DNA of 64,000 nt from Acorus gramineus (taxonomy: Eukaryota > Streptophyta > Magnoliopsida > Acorales > Acoraceae), in assembly GCA_030737835.1 (NCBI GenBank), contig CM060855.1, positions 7,231,786-7,295,785 on the forward strand. The letters are read 5' to 3'. The notes below the pieces were generated by a model. That model did no database searches and was not told where the DNA came from. It was given only the letters and a program-made list of their open reading frames with translations. Of the stretch, positions 47,960 to 57,979 are shown one piece after another. Within the stretch, counting starts at the first letter, position 1, and every line of letters starts with the position of its first letter. Position numbers and translations under genes: made by a program.

Positions 47960-48640
47960 TCAATCTGTGAGATGAGTGATGCTTTGTTTTCGAGGGTGGT
48001 CCTTAAGTCCAAATCCTTAAGTCCTTTTGGATAGGTTAATCAGAGCCGTTTAAATGGTGGGTGTTTTTTGAAGATGGGTGAGTTCTGATTGGATCATGCA
48101 AATCTGAATAGTGCTTTTTGTCAAAGAGTGGTAGGTCAACTGTAAACATCAATGTTTAGGTATGAAAAAGTATTATGAGCATTAGAGGTTAGTTGAGAGT
48201 GTCCTCCCATCTCAACCGATTTGTTCGTATTTTTTTTTCTCCTTATAGGGCCTGTCAACGGGTCAACTGATTTGGGGAGCTGTTAGATATGACAGGTTAT
48301 TGCTATATGTATAGTTTATGTAATTCTTTTATTATTTTTTTATGTGTACATTTAGTGTAATAATATAATTAAATGAATTGAATTTAACAGCCAGGAAGAT
48401 ATAGTTGCACCTCCTAAGCGAAGAGATACATTTTCAACACACTGCTTTAATTTTAGTTTTAGCTCTCCAAAAGATATGCTGATTTATTTACGTTTAATTT
48501 CTGTCATTAATTTGGATAGAATTACTTCATAGTAAATCATTATGTTAAAAATTATTATACATGGAAACCAGATTATGATTTTGAATCCACTGGATTCGTG
48601 GTTATCTAAGACCATTACTAACTAAACTGAGGATTTTTCT
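47960..48640. other. Spacer with a hAT tip scrap
   Basis: TAGGGCCTGTCAACGGGTC at about 48246 matches the tip of the 47189-47951 family, but the rest of an element is missing. A ~40-bp duplication (TATCTAAGAC-x-ATTACTAACTAAACTGAGG) occurs at 48603-48635 and 48643-48675. Confidence 0.4.
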
Positions 48641-48664
48641 AAGATTATCTAAGACTATTACTAA

Positions 48665-48850
48665 CTAAACTGAGGTTACTTTGTGCATGGAAAATCTCCC
48701 ACACATACCGGGAAGGTAATTGGGCAGCGGACCTCTTTGGGGCACACCAATTTCCGATGGGCTTCACTATATATATGAACCTCCCTTTTTTTTTTTTTGG
48801 GATGAGCTTCAGCTTGCTCCGAAAGAAGACAAAGAAGGCAAAGTTCAATT
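48665..48850 (+). mobile_element. LINE-type RNase H (RVT_3-like) fragment
   Basis: A plus-strand frame reads CAWKISHTYREGNWAADLFG then AHQFPMG. The HxYREGNxAAD motif is the C-terminal signature of the RNase H-like domain in plant LINE ORF2 and related proteins. Further on, in another frame, WDELQLAPKEDKEG resembles the tail of that domain. Only about 60 codons remain, with no upstream reverse transcriptase, so it is a scrap. A host RVT_3 protein fragment is the alternative. Confidence 0.5.
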
Positions 48851-49782
48851 ACAAACTCAATAGTCACTGATGATAGCATTTGAATCTCCTCATATTCATT
48901 TTGATGCACCTATCTAACTGTACAATAATAGAGTGACTGAAAGTTTAATTGTCGAGGACTTTTGCTTTCATGGTTTTCTTTTTGTAGCTGTTAAATGTGT
49001 GAGATTATATATCAGTTTGTTATTATATTAGTTTGTTAGTGTATTATATGTATAACACTATCATGTACTATCATATAAAGAGTTTTAGTCCCTCTCTAAT
49101 AGAACAAGAGTTTTAGGGGTTCATTATTATTTTCTCTCCCTTATTTCTAACATGGTATCAGAGCCACCCAAAAATTCATAGATCTACAAAAGATTTTTAT
49201 TTCTTTTCCCTTCTCCGATTGAGGAGTCTTCCATCGCAATCGGAGTGGAGGATGACTTTTGATACCAATCTTGTTATTTTTCGTGGGTTCTTCATCAAAA
49301 ATCAAGGCCACTATTAAGAGTCGTCGCCAAGAGCTGTCACAGACGAGCCCCCACAAGAACCGTGTCACTAGATTTGCTCGTACAGAGAGGTCCAACAATG
49401 GAGGACTTTCGCTTTTAAGCTTCGTTCTTCATCTGATCCTGAAGATTCCTCATCAAAGAAAGTCATCTCCATCTTGAATCGCACAGGCCACGCCCGCTTC
49501 CGCCTCGACCCTTCCTGATACCAATCACGTCCTTGTTGAGGGTGTGTTTGGATGTGAGGTTGAAACTCTGAGATTCTTAAAATCTTATGTTTCAAATTTA
49601 GCTTTTGAAAAATTATGTTTCATTAGATTTTCAACCACGAGATTTTCTTGACCAAAAAATGAATATTGTGGTTTGAAAAGCTAAACACTGAAAATATGTT
49701 TGGATATGAGTTTTAAAATTTTTAGCCTTTTAAACATAGAATCTACCTAAACTCATATTTAAACTGACCCTGAGTTCAATAT

Positions 49783-50235
49783 AGGGGTGGTAAACGAGTC
49801 GAACGAGCCGAGCTTTGACCAGTTCAGGCTCGGCTAGGCTCGGCTCGGGATCAAGCTTCATTTCGTGTTCAAGCTTGGCTCGTTGGGCCCGTGAAAAGTT
49901 TGGTTGAAGCTCGACTCGAAGCTCTAATCAAGGTTCGGCTCAGGCTTATTTAGCTAAAAAAAACCTTGTTTAGCATTTGAGAAGTCACATTTCACAAATC
50001 ACAACACCTTATACATATGAAAGTAACATAAGATCGGACTTGGGCTCAGCTCGTTCCCCATTTTTCTATTAAATAAACGAGCTGGTCTAGGCTCGGCTCG
50101 GCTCTGCTCAGGCTCGGCTTGTTTACAAACCGAGCTTTAAAAATTGTTCAAACTCGACTCGTTTGTCTAATCGAACGAGCATGAATGAGCTATAACCGAG
50201 TCGAGTCCGAGTTGCTCGACTCGTTAACCAGCCTT
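49783..50235. mobile_element. Mutator-like MITE with 9-bp target duplication, inside the LTR element
   Basis: GTTCAATAT occurs at 49774-49782 and 50236-50244, an exact 9-bp target duplication, which is the Mutator (MULE) size. Left end AGGGGTGGTAAACGAGTCGA; right end read inward AAGGCTGGTTAACGAGTCGA, 16 of 20 matching. Both ends are rich in GAGCCGAGC and CTCGTT motifs. No transposase. A relative is at 14104-14540. Being inserted in the LTR element, it is younger than that element. Confidence 0.8.
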
Positions 50236-50589
50236 GTTCAATATGATATAGGTTCTTGGAGTCCCAGAGAGTTCTCTTCCACATCTGGTCGAGCGGATTG
50301 TCGATTCGTCGTCACGCGATGCACACGATGGCTCGGCATTCATTAAAGGACGAAGAGGTCGTATGTGCATGTGAATCCCTAATTCATGCATAGGTTGAAT
50401 GGATATATTCACGCGGATTTGGTGTAGGTCACTCATAAATAAATAAAAAAAGAGAAGATTCTTCTTCATCTTCTTCTCCGTCAGCGCTACTCTTATCTTA
50501 CGGTTTCGTAAATCTCCGTGTGCCGTCGTCACTATCGTTGTCTCTGTTGTCCTTCTTCTTTTCCTTGGATCTCCTTCTTTATTTGAGAT

Positions 50590-51258
50590 CTACTGTCGTT
50601 GTCGTCTTCGCGCACCATCGTCTTCGTGCGCCGTCGTCGTTCTTCTTTTCTTTAGATCTCCATCTTCCTTGAGATCCGTCATCGTCGTCATCGTTCGTCA
50701 AGTGACCGTCTTTTATACGTAACATTGCTGCCTCTACACATGTCTTCTTTGTGCGCTCGTCATTCTTCTCTTCCTTAAATCTCCATCTTCCTTGAGATCC
50801 GCGCTCATCGCGCAGTCATCATCATCGTCATTCGTTACGCTTCGCCATCAGCGTTTGCAGTGTTGCAGAAAGGCCTCGTTACGCTTCGCCATCAGTGTTT
50901 GCAGTGCTGCAGAGAGGCATCATGATAGAAGATCTACTGTCGTTGTCGTCTCCGCGCTCCATCGTCTTCATGCGCTGTCGTCGTTCTTCTCTTCTCTAGA
51001 TCTCCATCTTCCTTGAGATCCGTCATCGTCGTCATCATTCGCCAAGTAGCCGTCTTTTATATGTAACATTGCTGTCTCCGCACACGTCTTCTTTGTGCGC
51101 TCGTCATTCTTCTCTTCCTTAGATCTCCATCTTCCTTGAGATCCGCGCTCATCGCGCAGTCATCGTCATTCGTTACGCTTCACCATCAGCGTCTGCAGTG
51201 TTGCAGAAAGGCCTCGTTACGCTTCGCCATCAGTGTTTGCAGTGCTGCAGAGAGGCAT
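50590..51258. repeat. ~340-bp tandem duplication within the LTR element
   Basis: Copy 1 (about 50590-50920) and copy 2 (about 50935-51258) share, in order, TACTGTCGTTGTCGTC, TCTCCATCTTCCTTGAGATC, TTTGTGCGCTCGTCATTCTT and GCAGTGCTGCAGAGAGGCAT. Both are rich in CGTC/TCATCG trinucleotide-like text. No coding role is evident. Confidence 0.75.
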
Positions 51259-51944
51259 AATGACAGATCTGATCTATTGGACCACCAACTCTGGGAGCGA
51301 CTCTGACAGACTTAAAAGAGCGGGAGCAACTCCGACAAACTCAAAAAGAGCAGGAGCAAAGTGATGGATTTCAAAAGACAGACGGTGACCGAAAAGTATC
51401 CTTCAGAGTTTGGGAGGGGTGTTGAATAAGTATTAGGGGTATTTTTAGTGTTTCTAGTTTAATGGTATTCCAGTTTATCTAGTGTTTCTAGTTTAATGGT
51501 ATTCCAGTTTATCGATTGGAGTTGTTTGTTAGGATTTTAGTTTATCATCTTTATGCAAACTTTAATGGTACTACCTTTCAGAGTTTGGAAGGGGGTGTTA
51601 AATGTGTTAGATTATATATTAGTTTGTTATTATATTAGTTTGTTATGATATTAGTTTATTAGTGTGTTACACGTGTAATACTATCATATACCATTATATA
51701 AAGGGTTTTTAGTCACTTTCTAATATAACAAGAGTTTTAGAATTTTATTATTATTTTCTCTCTCTTATTTCGAACAATGACGTATAGTGAGATGCACATT
51801 CATTTAAATTTCGTTCTCAAATAGCAATACAAACTTTTATCAAGAAAAAAAAAAAAAATCGGATGATTTTTACAACTTTTTTTGGTAGTCTTGGGATGGT
51901 CAGCATCCACCATGAATATATCACCAACCAAACGGGATGAAATA

Positions 51945-52112
51945 ATACATAGAAATATCACAAATAAGGCCATTGCGACTCCCATAAAAAGGAGTAGTTC
52001 CCTGTCCGGAGGCTACTTTACCATATTCTGAATTCAATGGTTTCAATAAATCCCCTACAATTGTTCGTCTTGGCCCAGATCTAGAACTACCCTCAACGGT
52101 TTGTGTAGCCAT
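51945..52112 (-). pseudogene. psbH: Nuclear copy of plastid psbH (NUPT fragment)
   Basis: The minus strand from 52112 reads [20 protein letters not shown] then [21 protein letters not shown], nearly the N-terminal 41 residues of plastid photosystem II protein PsbH. Just after this an extra T shifts the frame: the next frame begins [15 protein letters not shown], the expected membrane segment. Similarity fades before the normal C-terminus (about residue 56 of 73). The upstream AGGATTTATG context also looks plastid-like. The plastid neighbours (psbB/psbT/psbN, petB) were not recognised, so the transferred piece is short or its flanks have decayed. It sits among nuclear genes and repeats, so this is nuclear plastid DNA and not functional. 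Confidence 0.85.
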
Positions 52113-52149
52113 AAATCCTATTGCATTCGTTGGTTGAGATCTGTGTTTC

Positions 52150-53100
52150 GAAACAAGTTTGAATAACTTTTTGAGATTCCATTTTCATGTAATTATATTT
52201 CATATGAACTTCTTTAAAACATTCAAAATAATCTTAATTTTTTTAATAAATAAAAAAAATAATATATAAATGAATTTTCTTTAAAAAAATAATATGAAAC
52301 AAATTATTTTACATATAATGCAATAGCGAGTATACACAACATTATCCAATACATAGATGGTTTGGGAGGTGTTTTTGGATTGGGCGTTGTTGCACCAAGT
52401 CCTTTTTAAAGTCTAAAATATAGTCCAATATGCATAGTTAGAAATTCAATGAAGTATATGTATAATTATTATTTTTTATTTATTAAAAATGAGTTCATTT
52501 GATTTGAAAATGAAATGATATTTACATTTTATCAAAACATTTGCAATATCATATGATATTTATCATTTTAAAAATAATAATAAACATATAAACAGTAAAA
52601 AAAGGTTGTCCAAGAGTATCTCTAATGCTATACCTAAACTTTTACCCAAATTTAAATTTGAATAAAAGTTACCAAAAACCCTCTCCAACCATTTACTCAT
52701 TCCTATACCAAATTAAATTTTTACTCAAATCTACCTAAATCAATGGAGACTCAAATCTTTACCTAAATTTTCAACATCTCTTTTTTTCCTTGATCTCCGC
52801 ATTTTCTTCCAATGTAACATTTTTGTTGAATTATATTAAATGTCTTCCCATCCCTTAAAATTTTCATCATCTCTTGAAAAAAAAAAAAAAAAAAAAATTG
52901 AAAGAAAGAAAAATAGAATAGTAAAAATGTTTGGAGAAAGCCTTTAAAAATGTTTATAGGAAATAATTATAAGAAGATATGAATTTTTAAAAAGATTTAA
53001 GTAAAATACAAAGTGATGATCGAAGATATATCATATCAAATTAAATTTTTACTCAAATTTTAAATAAAATTTAAATATAAAATAAAGACATAAGATGGCC
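52150..53100. other. AT-rich spacer and MITE family M (copy 2)
   Basis: 52150-52600 has nothing gene-like. About 52610-53100 is a MITE-like element: the left end TATCTCTAATGCTATACCTA with ACCCAAATTTAAATTTGAAT and the right end, read inward, GGCCATCTTATGTCTTTATT with AAAATTTGAGTAAAAATTTA, match the element at 20600-20895. It ends about 390 bases before the kinase start codon. Confidence 0.5.
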
Positions 53101-53486
53101 AAATATTTTTCTTATTTATTACGGACAAAAATCGGACCCAGTTTTACATACAAGACACCGCGTATCCCTGTTTAAAAAAACTGGGCCCCAGAAAATCCGA
53201 TCCACGGTGATCGCGTGGACTTCGTGACCGCTCAAGTTCTCGGACAGGTCTTGCCACGTCATCAAATCCAAAGACCCAGTCAAAGAAATCCAACGACCTG
53301 GTCAAACACTATCTCCCTCTCACTTCCTATTCTTAGCCCCTCCTCTCCCGCTCACCATTCAAACCTCCCAATGTACCAAATCCACCCAAACCAACCAAAA
53401 CGTACAAACAAAAAAACTGGAGACTCTCAAAAAACACCACCCCAACACAACCCAATCTCCTCCTCCCATTATGACAGCATAAACCA

Positions 53487-56400
53487 ATGTCCGCCGCCGC
53501 CGTTCCCCTCCTCCTCCTCCTCTTTCTCTTCTCCTCCTCCTCTGTCGCCGCTGACCCACAACCCCAATCCGACGCCTCCGCCCTCGCCCTCTTCAAGAGC
53601 TCCTTCGACCACCCAGACTCCGTCCTCCCCTCCTGGTCCCCCGGCTCCCCTCCATGCAATGCCACCGGCCCGTCTTGGGCCGGCGTCATCTGCTTCCAAG
53701 GCATTGTCACCGGCCTCCACCTCGGCAACATGGGTCTCTCCGGAAACGTCGACGCCGCCGTTCTCTCCCGCCTCCTCGGCCTCCGCGTCGTCAGCCTCGT
53801 CCACAACCGCCTTGCCGGACCCATCCCCGCCTTCAACCGCCTCGGCGCGTTGAAGGCCCTCTACCTCTCCGACAACAACTTCTCCGGCGACATCCCCAGG
53901 GACTACTTCGCTGGCATGTCGTCCCTCAAGAAGGTCTGGCTTTCCGGGAACAGTTTCACGGGAGGGATTCCACTCTCCCTCGCCAAGTTGGAGCATTTGA
54001 TGGAGCTTCATTTGGAGAACAACATGTTCTCCGGGACGATCCCCGCCGACGTCCCGTGGCCGGAAAAGATGGTGTCTTTCGACGTCGCGAATAACAGACT
54101 CGAAGGGAAGGTCCCCAAGAGCCTGTCGAGGTTCAATTTGAGCTCCTTCGATGGAAACCAAGGCCTCTGTGGGTCCGCATTGGGCAGGCCCTGTAAAGCA
54201 GAATCACCCGAGCTAGCTCCGGAGGACACGTCAGACGCGGTGGGTTCCCCGGCGCCGGATTCCGGGAAGATGGCGGCGACGGCGGCGGCGATGATACTGC
54301 TTCTTCTGGCGCTGTTGGCGGCAGTGGCGGTGGTGAAGCGGAGGAGGGAGGCAGCGGGGGCGGCGGACTTCAATGCGCTCGGCTCGGACAACGGGGAGGA
54401 CGGGGAGGTGGATGTGCACCAGCCGTCGAGCCACCACCAGACGCAGAGGCACGGGTCGAGCCGGAAAGGGGGGTTGAACGGGAGCGAGTGGTCGGGAGGG
54501 GGCGGCGGAGGGGGAGGGGGGGTTGGGGAGTTGGTGGTGTTGAATAGGGAGAAGGGGGTGTTTGGGTTGGGGGATTTGATGAAGGCGGCGGCGGAGGTGT
54601 TGGGGAATGGGGGGTTGGGGTCGGCTTATAAGGCGGTGATGGCGAACGGGACGGCGGTGGTGGTGAAGAGGGTGAGGGAGATGAATAACAGGGGAGGGAG
54701 GGAGGAGTTCGAGGCGGAGATGAGGAGGTTGGGGAGGCTCAGGCACCGGAATCTGTTGCCGGTGCTGGCGTACCACTACAGGAGGGAGGAGAAGCTGCTC
54801 ATACTTGAGTACGTGCCCAACGGGACCTTGCTCTACCTTCTCCATGGTATGTTTTTTTCCCCATGAAGTCCTTTAGGGACCTACCTAACCACAATTTTTG
54901 TTTCTTCTTTTGGGTCTAGAGTTTTGATCAATAATAATAACGGTTTTATTTTTATTTTTAAGTCACGTGAATTATTAGATTTTGTGATCCATCTCTTCTT
55001 TTTTCATATTACAAATTAAGTCCCTAATTTAAATGATATATTCATTTTTAATCCTTTTCAGGGACTAATAAAAAAAATTAAACAATTTAGTAATATGACC
55101 TCCTAGGATTAATAAAGAATATATTATTTAAACCTGTGAACTTAAATAATAGTATGAAGAAGTCATGATGATCATTAAATCATATAGTTTATGGGAACTT
55201 AAAAATAAAAAAATCTTAATAATAATAACTCACAGTCTAACTTAAAAGATCGACTAATTTTGATCAAATTACTTTAACTTCCTAGTTGGATCTATTTTGA
55301 GGCTATGTTTGGATAAGCTATTCAAATGATATTTTTTTTTTAAATCTCATGTTTCAAACATAGATTTTGAAAGCATGTAGTAGCCTTTTTAATTGTTAAA
55401 TTTTTTTGACCTGAAAAAGTTAGAAGGGTTTTGTAAAGCTAAAATGTGTTTGAATCCACCATTAAAGAATCTTTTGCTTTCAAATGGGACTGATTAGGTT
55501 CTTTTTAGCGATTTTCTCATCCAGTGGATCGAACATTTCAAACCCGATTGATTGCTAATCCAACTCAAGTAACCCAACGAAAACAATATTTCATTAAGAA
55601 TACCTAATGTTATATTAACTAATCCTAGACTTTGAATCATGTAAGGCAAAAAAAAAAAAACTATCTTTATATATAAACAAAAAATCATGTTCATTTCAAC
55701 AAATAGTTTGTCTAGTCACAAAGTTTCTCTAATTTTATTTAAAAAACAAAGGAAAAAATCCATATAACCCCCTATAAACACACCATAAATGCAAATAACC
55801 CTCCGCGGTTAAATTATTTTTAACAGAATTGGAATATTTCAGATACATTGCGTTATCTAAACCATGGTTAATAAATATGTATTCTTTTAACACTCTGAAA
55901 GCAGTCAATATTTTTTAAAAAAACCCCTAAAAGAGTGTAAAATTAAAAATATGAAGGTTTTTTTTTTAGTATTGACCATTTTTCAGGTGTTAAAAGAATA
56001 CACATTCATTAATCATGGTTTAGATAACAGAATATGCCTAGAATATTATAACTCTGTTAAAAAAAAATTAACTGCGGAGAATTATTTGTATTTATGGTGT
56101 GTTTACATGAGGTTATATGGATATATTGAGATTATAAGGGGTCATATGGATATCAAGAAGATTAGAGGGGGTTACATGGATTTTTCCCTTAAAAAAAACC
56201 CTTTAGAGGGACCTTTCCATAAAGAAATCTCTCCCCAAAGGACCTAACCAAAATCTCCCCAATTCAAATTCACTCGCTCGTTCCAATTTCTTCCTTCCCC
56301 GCAGGCGACAGAGGCTTGGGCCATGTGTGCCTGGACTGGTTAAGATATCACCTAATGAAACATATACATCGTCACCCTATTAAATTTTTCTCTTGTTAGA

Positions 56401-57212
56401 AACTGAGCTTATTCAATTAGAAATAGCGTGATATACACTTTTTTTTAAATCATCGTGTATTTTATTAAATGATGTTTTTAATATTAAAAAAAAAATGAAA
56501 AAAATGTCCGGTCTCCGCTTTTTTCCCCACAGGCGACAGGGGCTCGGGCCACGGGGGTCTGGACTGGCCGAGACGCCAGAAGATCATCCGCGGCGTCGCG
56601 CGCGGCATGTCGTACCTCCACTCGGAGCTCTCCCAGACCCACACCCTCCCCCACGGCAACCTCAAGTCCGGCAACGTCCTCCTCTCCTCCGACTTCGATC
56701 CCCTCCTCACCGACTACGGTCTCCACCCCCTCGTCACCCCCTCCGTGGCCCCCTCCGCCCTCCTCGCCTTCCACTCCCCCGAATCCCACAACCCCTCCCC
56801 CAAATCCGACGTCTACTGCCTCGGGATCCTCGTCCTCGAGATCCTCACCGGGAAATTCCCCTCCGTCTACCTCGGCAACAACAAGGGCGGCATCGACGTC
56901 GCGGAGTGGGTCGCCTCCGCCGCCGCAGAGGGGAGGGAGGCCGAGCTCTTCGACCCCCAGATCCTCGTCGGCGCGTCCAAGGCCGCGGTGGCTGACATGG
57001 AGAGGCTGGTGCGGGTCGGGTCGGCGTGCGCGGAGGCCGACCCGGATCGGAGGCCCGACATGAGGGAGGCGGCTAGGCGGATCGAGGAGATCACAGGCGG
57101 GGAGACGTCGTCGGCCGCGGGGTTTGGAGGGGAGCTTTTGAGGCGGGAGAGCCTCAATGAGAGGTCGGGAAGGCGCGACGATGGGGACGGGTTCGGCTTC
57201 GCCATCTCGTGA
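53487..57212 (+). CDS. PRK3-like: Pollen receptor-like kinase (PRK3-like), LRR pseudokinase
   Basis: Plasma-membrane LRR receptor-like kinase of subfamily LRR III, nearest by memory to Arabidopsis pollen receptor-like kinase 3; relatives act in pollen-tube growth and ROP-GEF signalling. Two exons, 53487-54846 and 56533-57212, give 679 codons plus stop. Signal peptide about 1-22 (AAVPLLLLLFLFSSSSVAA). LRR N-terminal domain 28-69, then about five LRRs (75-220). Acidic linker; membrane helix about 262-283; basic stop-transfer VVKRRRE. Kinase domain from about 355: modified Gly loop LGNGGLGSAYKAV (372-384), VVVK lysine 394, HGN at 494-496 in place of HRD, DYG at 514-516 in place of DFG, DVYCLGILVLEILTGKFP 546-563. 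The missing catalytic Asp predicts a pseudokinase, as in PRK relatives. A C-terminal tail follows residue 640. Exons are strongly GC-rich; the 1686-bp intron is AT-rich and packed with repeats. Confidence 0.93.
55010..55216. mobile_element. Fold-back MITE-like repeat, family F (copy 4) in kinase intron
   Basis: Left AATTTAAATGATATATTCAT and right ATGAAGAAG...CATATAGTTTATGGGAACTT then AAAAATAAAAAAATC resemble the arms of 39690-39972, in a more decayed form. Confidence 0.5.
55750..56213. mobile_element. Near-palindromic MITE in kinase intron
   Basis: The left arm, reading GGAAAAAATCCATATAACCC, AAACACACCATAAATGCAAA, TATCTAAACCATGGTTAATA and GTATTCTTTTAACAC, is matched by an inverted right arm (GTTAAAAGAATACACATTCA, ATCATGGTTTAGATAACAGA, TTTATGGTGTGTTTACATGA). 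The right end carries three successive tips (GGTTATATGGATAT, GGGGTCATATGGATAT, GGGGGTTACATGGATTTTTC) where the left has one. TTAAAAAA lies near both ends and may be the target duplication. Related ends occur at about 30050-30590. Non-coding; the transcript would form a long hairpin. Confidence 0.65.
56301..56350 (+). pseudogene. Ghost copy of the start of kinase exon 2
   Basis: CCCCGCAG at 56297-56304 followed by GCGACAGAGGCTTGGGCCAT matches the real acceptor and exon start 228 bases later (CCCCACAG, then GCGACAGGGGCTCGGGCCAC). The similarity runs about 50 bases (GGCCA...TCTGGACTGG versus GTGCCTGGACTGG), then ends. Read in the spliced frame it gives DRGLGHVCLDWLRYHLM and reaches a stop about 14 codons later, so use of this acceptor would truncate the kinase domain. 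Confidence 0.7.
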
Positions 57213-57979
57213 TGGGACTTCGGTTACGGATTGCTCGAATTTTCGATGTCGGTTTCGATTTGATTCTGGGGGGCACCCCCGAAAATGTACAAAATGGAAA
57301 CCAAAGACGGGGAAAGTGTTTGATTGCGATTTGCGAAGCTGTTCTGTTGTGGCGGCTGCTGCTGCTGCTTTAGAGGGGAGAACTTCAGAATGGGGTTCTT
57401 AAAGAGGGGTGTTTCTGTGATTGTTTTTTTTTTAATGTGTTAAGATGTAAAAATCACACACACTTTTTTTTTTTTTTTTTGGCCCCTCTAGTTTGTAAGT
57501 TGGTGCTTGCACCTTAATTACTTTTTGGGATTCATATATTAATTGAATCTCGATTAATTATTCACCCACAATGTATGATTATAGAAGTACATTGATTCTT
57601 AATTGTGTTGGATGATTTTCAGATTTAAGATTGACAAGACTTGAGGAGTAAGCCCATGAATCTAATCAAATAATCAAACATCGAATGAGTTAGAGTTAAA
57701 CATAGTGAAATTGCATGTTTATGTATCAATGAGTGTATTTACATTCGATCATTGTTTATAATTTCGTGTGCATCACTGATATATGATTTTGTTAGATGAA
57801 TCAATAATTTTGTTTACACCGATGAATATAAATATTTTATTATAATATAAATTTTTACTTTAAACTATAAAGTCACATGGAACAAACAATCCAAACATGT
57901 CAGCACTGTCATCTTTTATAACCCCCTCTCACGCTGCAAATTTAAAAATTTCCACTATTTTTGTTCACGAAATTCAAAC
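57213..57979. other. Kinase 3' UTR and SNM1-like gene promoter
   Basis: 57213-57420 is GC-rich and is likely 3' UTR of the kinase gene; it holds a (GCT)n run near 57357 and then T-rich tracts. From about 57430 the DNA is AT-rich. The 80 bases before the SNM1-like start (TTCACGAAATTCAAAC) are likely its 5' UTR. No open frame of interest. Confidence 0.45.

Larger units (their letters stand above)
48989..51776 (+). mobile_element. Fossil non-autonomous Copia-type LTR element
   Basis: Two direct repeats bound the element: a 5' LTR at 48989-49152 and a 3' LTR at 51596-51776, both beginning TGTTAAATGTGT and ending near CTAACA/CGAACA. Directly after the 5' LTR lies TGGTATCAGAGCC, the initiator-Met tRNA primer site typical of plant Copia elements. 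A purine tract, GAGTTTGGAAGGGGG, sits directly before the 3' LTR. The ~2.4-kb interior shows no recognisable gag or pol, contains a ~340-bp tandem duplication (50590-51258) and has a Mutator-like MITE inserted at 49783-50235. The LTRs differ noticeably from one another and no matching 5-bp flanking duplication was found, so it is an old, decayed copy of a TRIM/LARD-like non-autonomous element. Confidence 0.75.

Noticed and set aside
46640-48250. GGGTC/GGGTT-rich blocks considered as telomere-like or CpG-island promoters
   Set aside because: The motifs are confined to inverted ends of TIR elements, one with an exact 8-bp target duplication, so they are transposon subterminal repeats.
53215-54161. 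Pro/Ser-rich and acidic frames of over 200 codons overlapping the kinase first exon
   Set aside because: Shadows caused by strong GC bias; the frame with signal peptide, LRRs and kinase motifs is clearly the real one.
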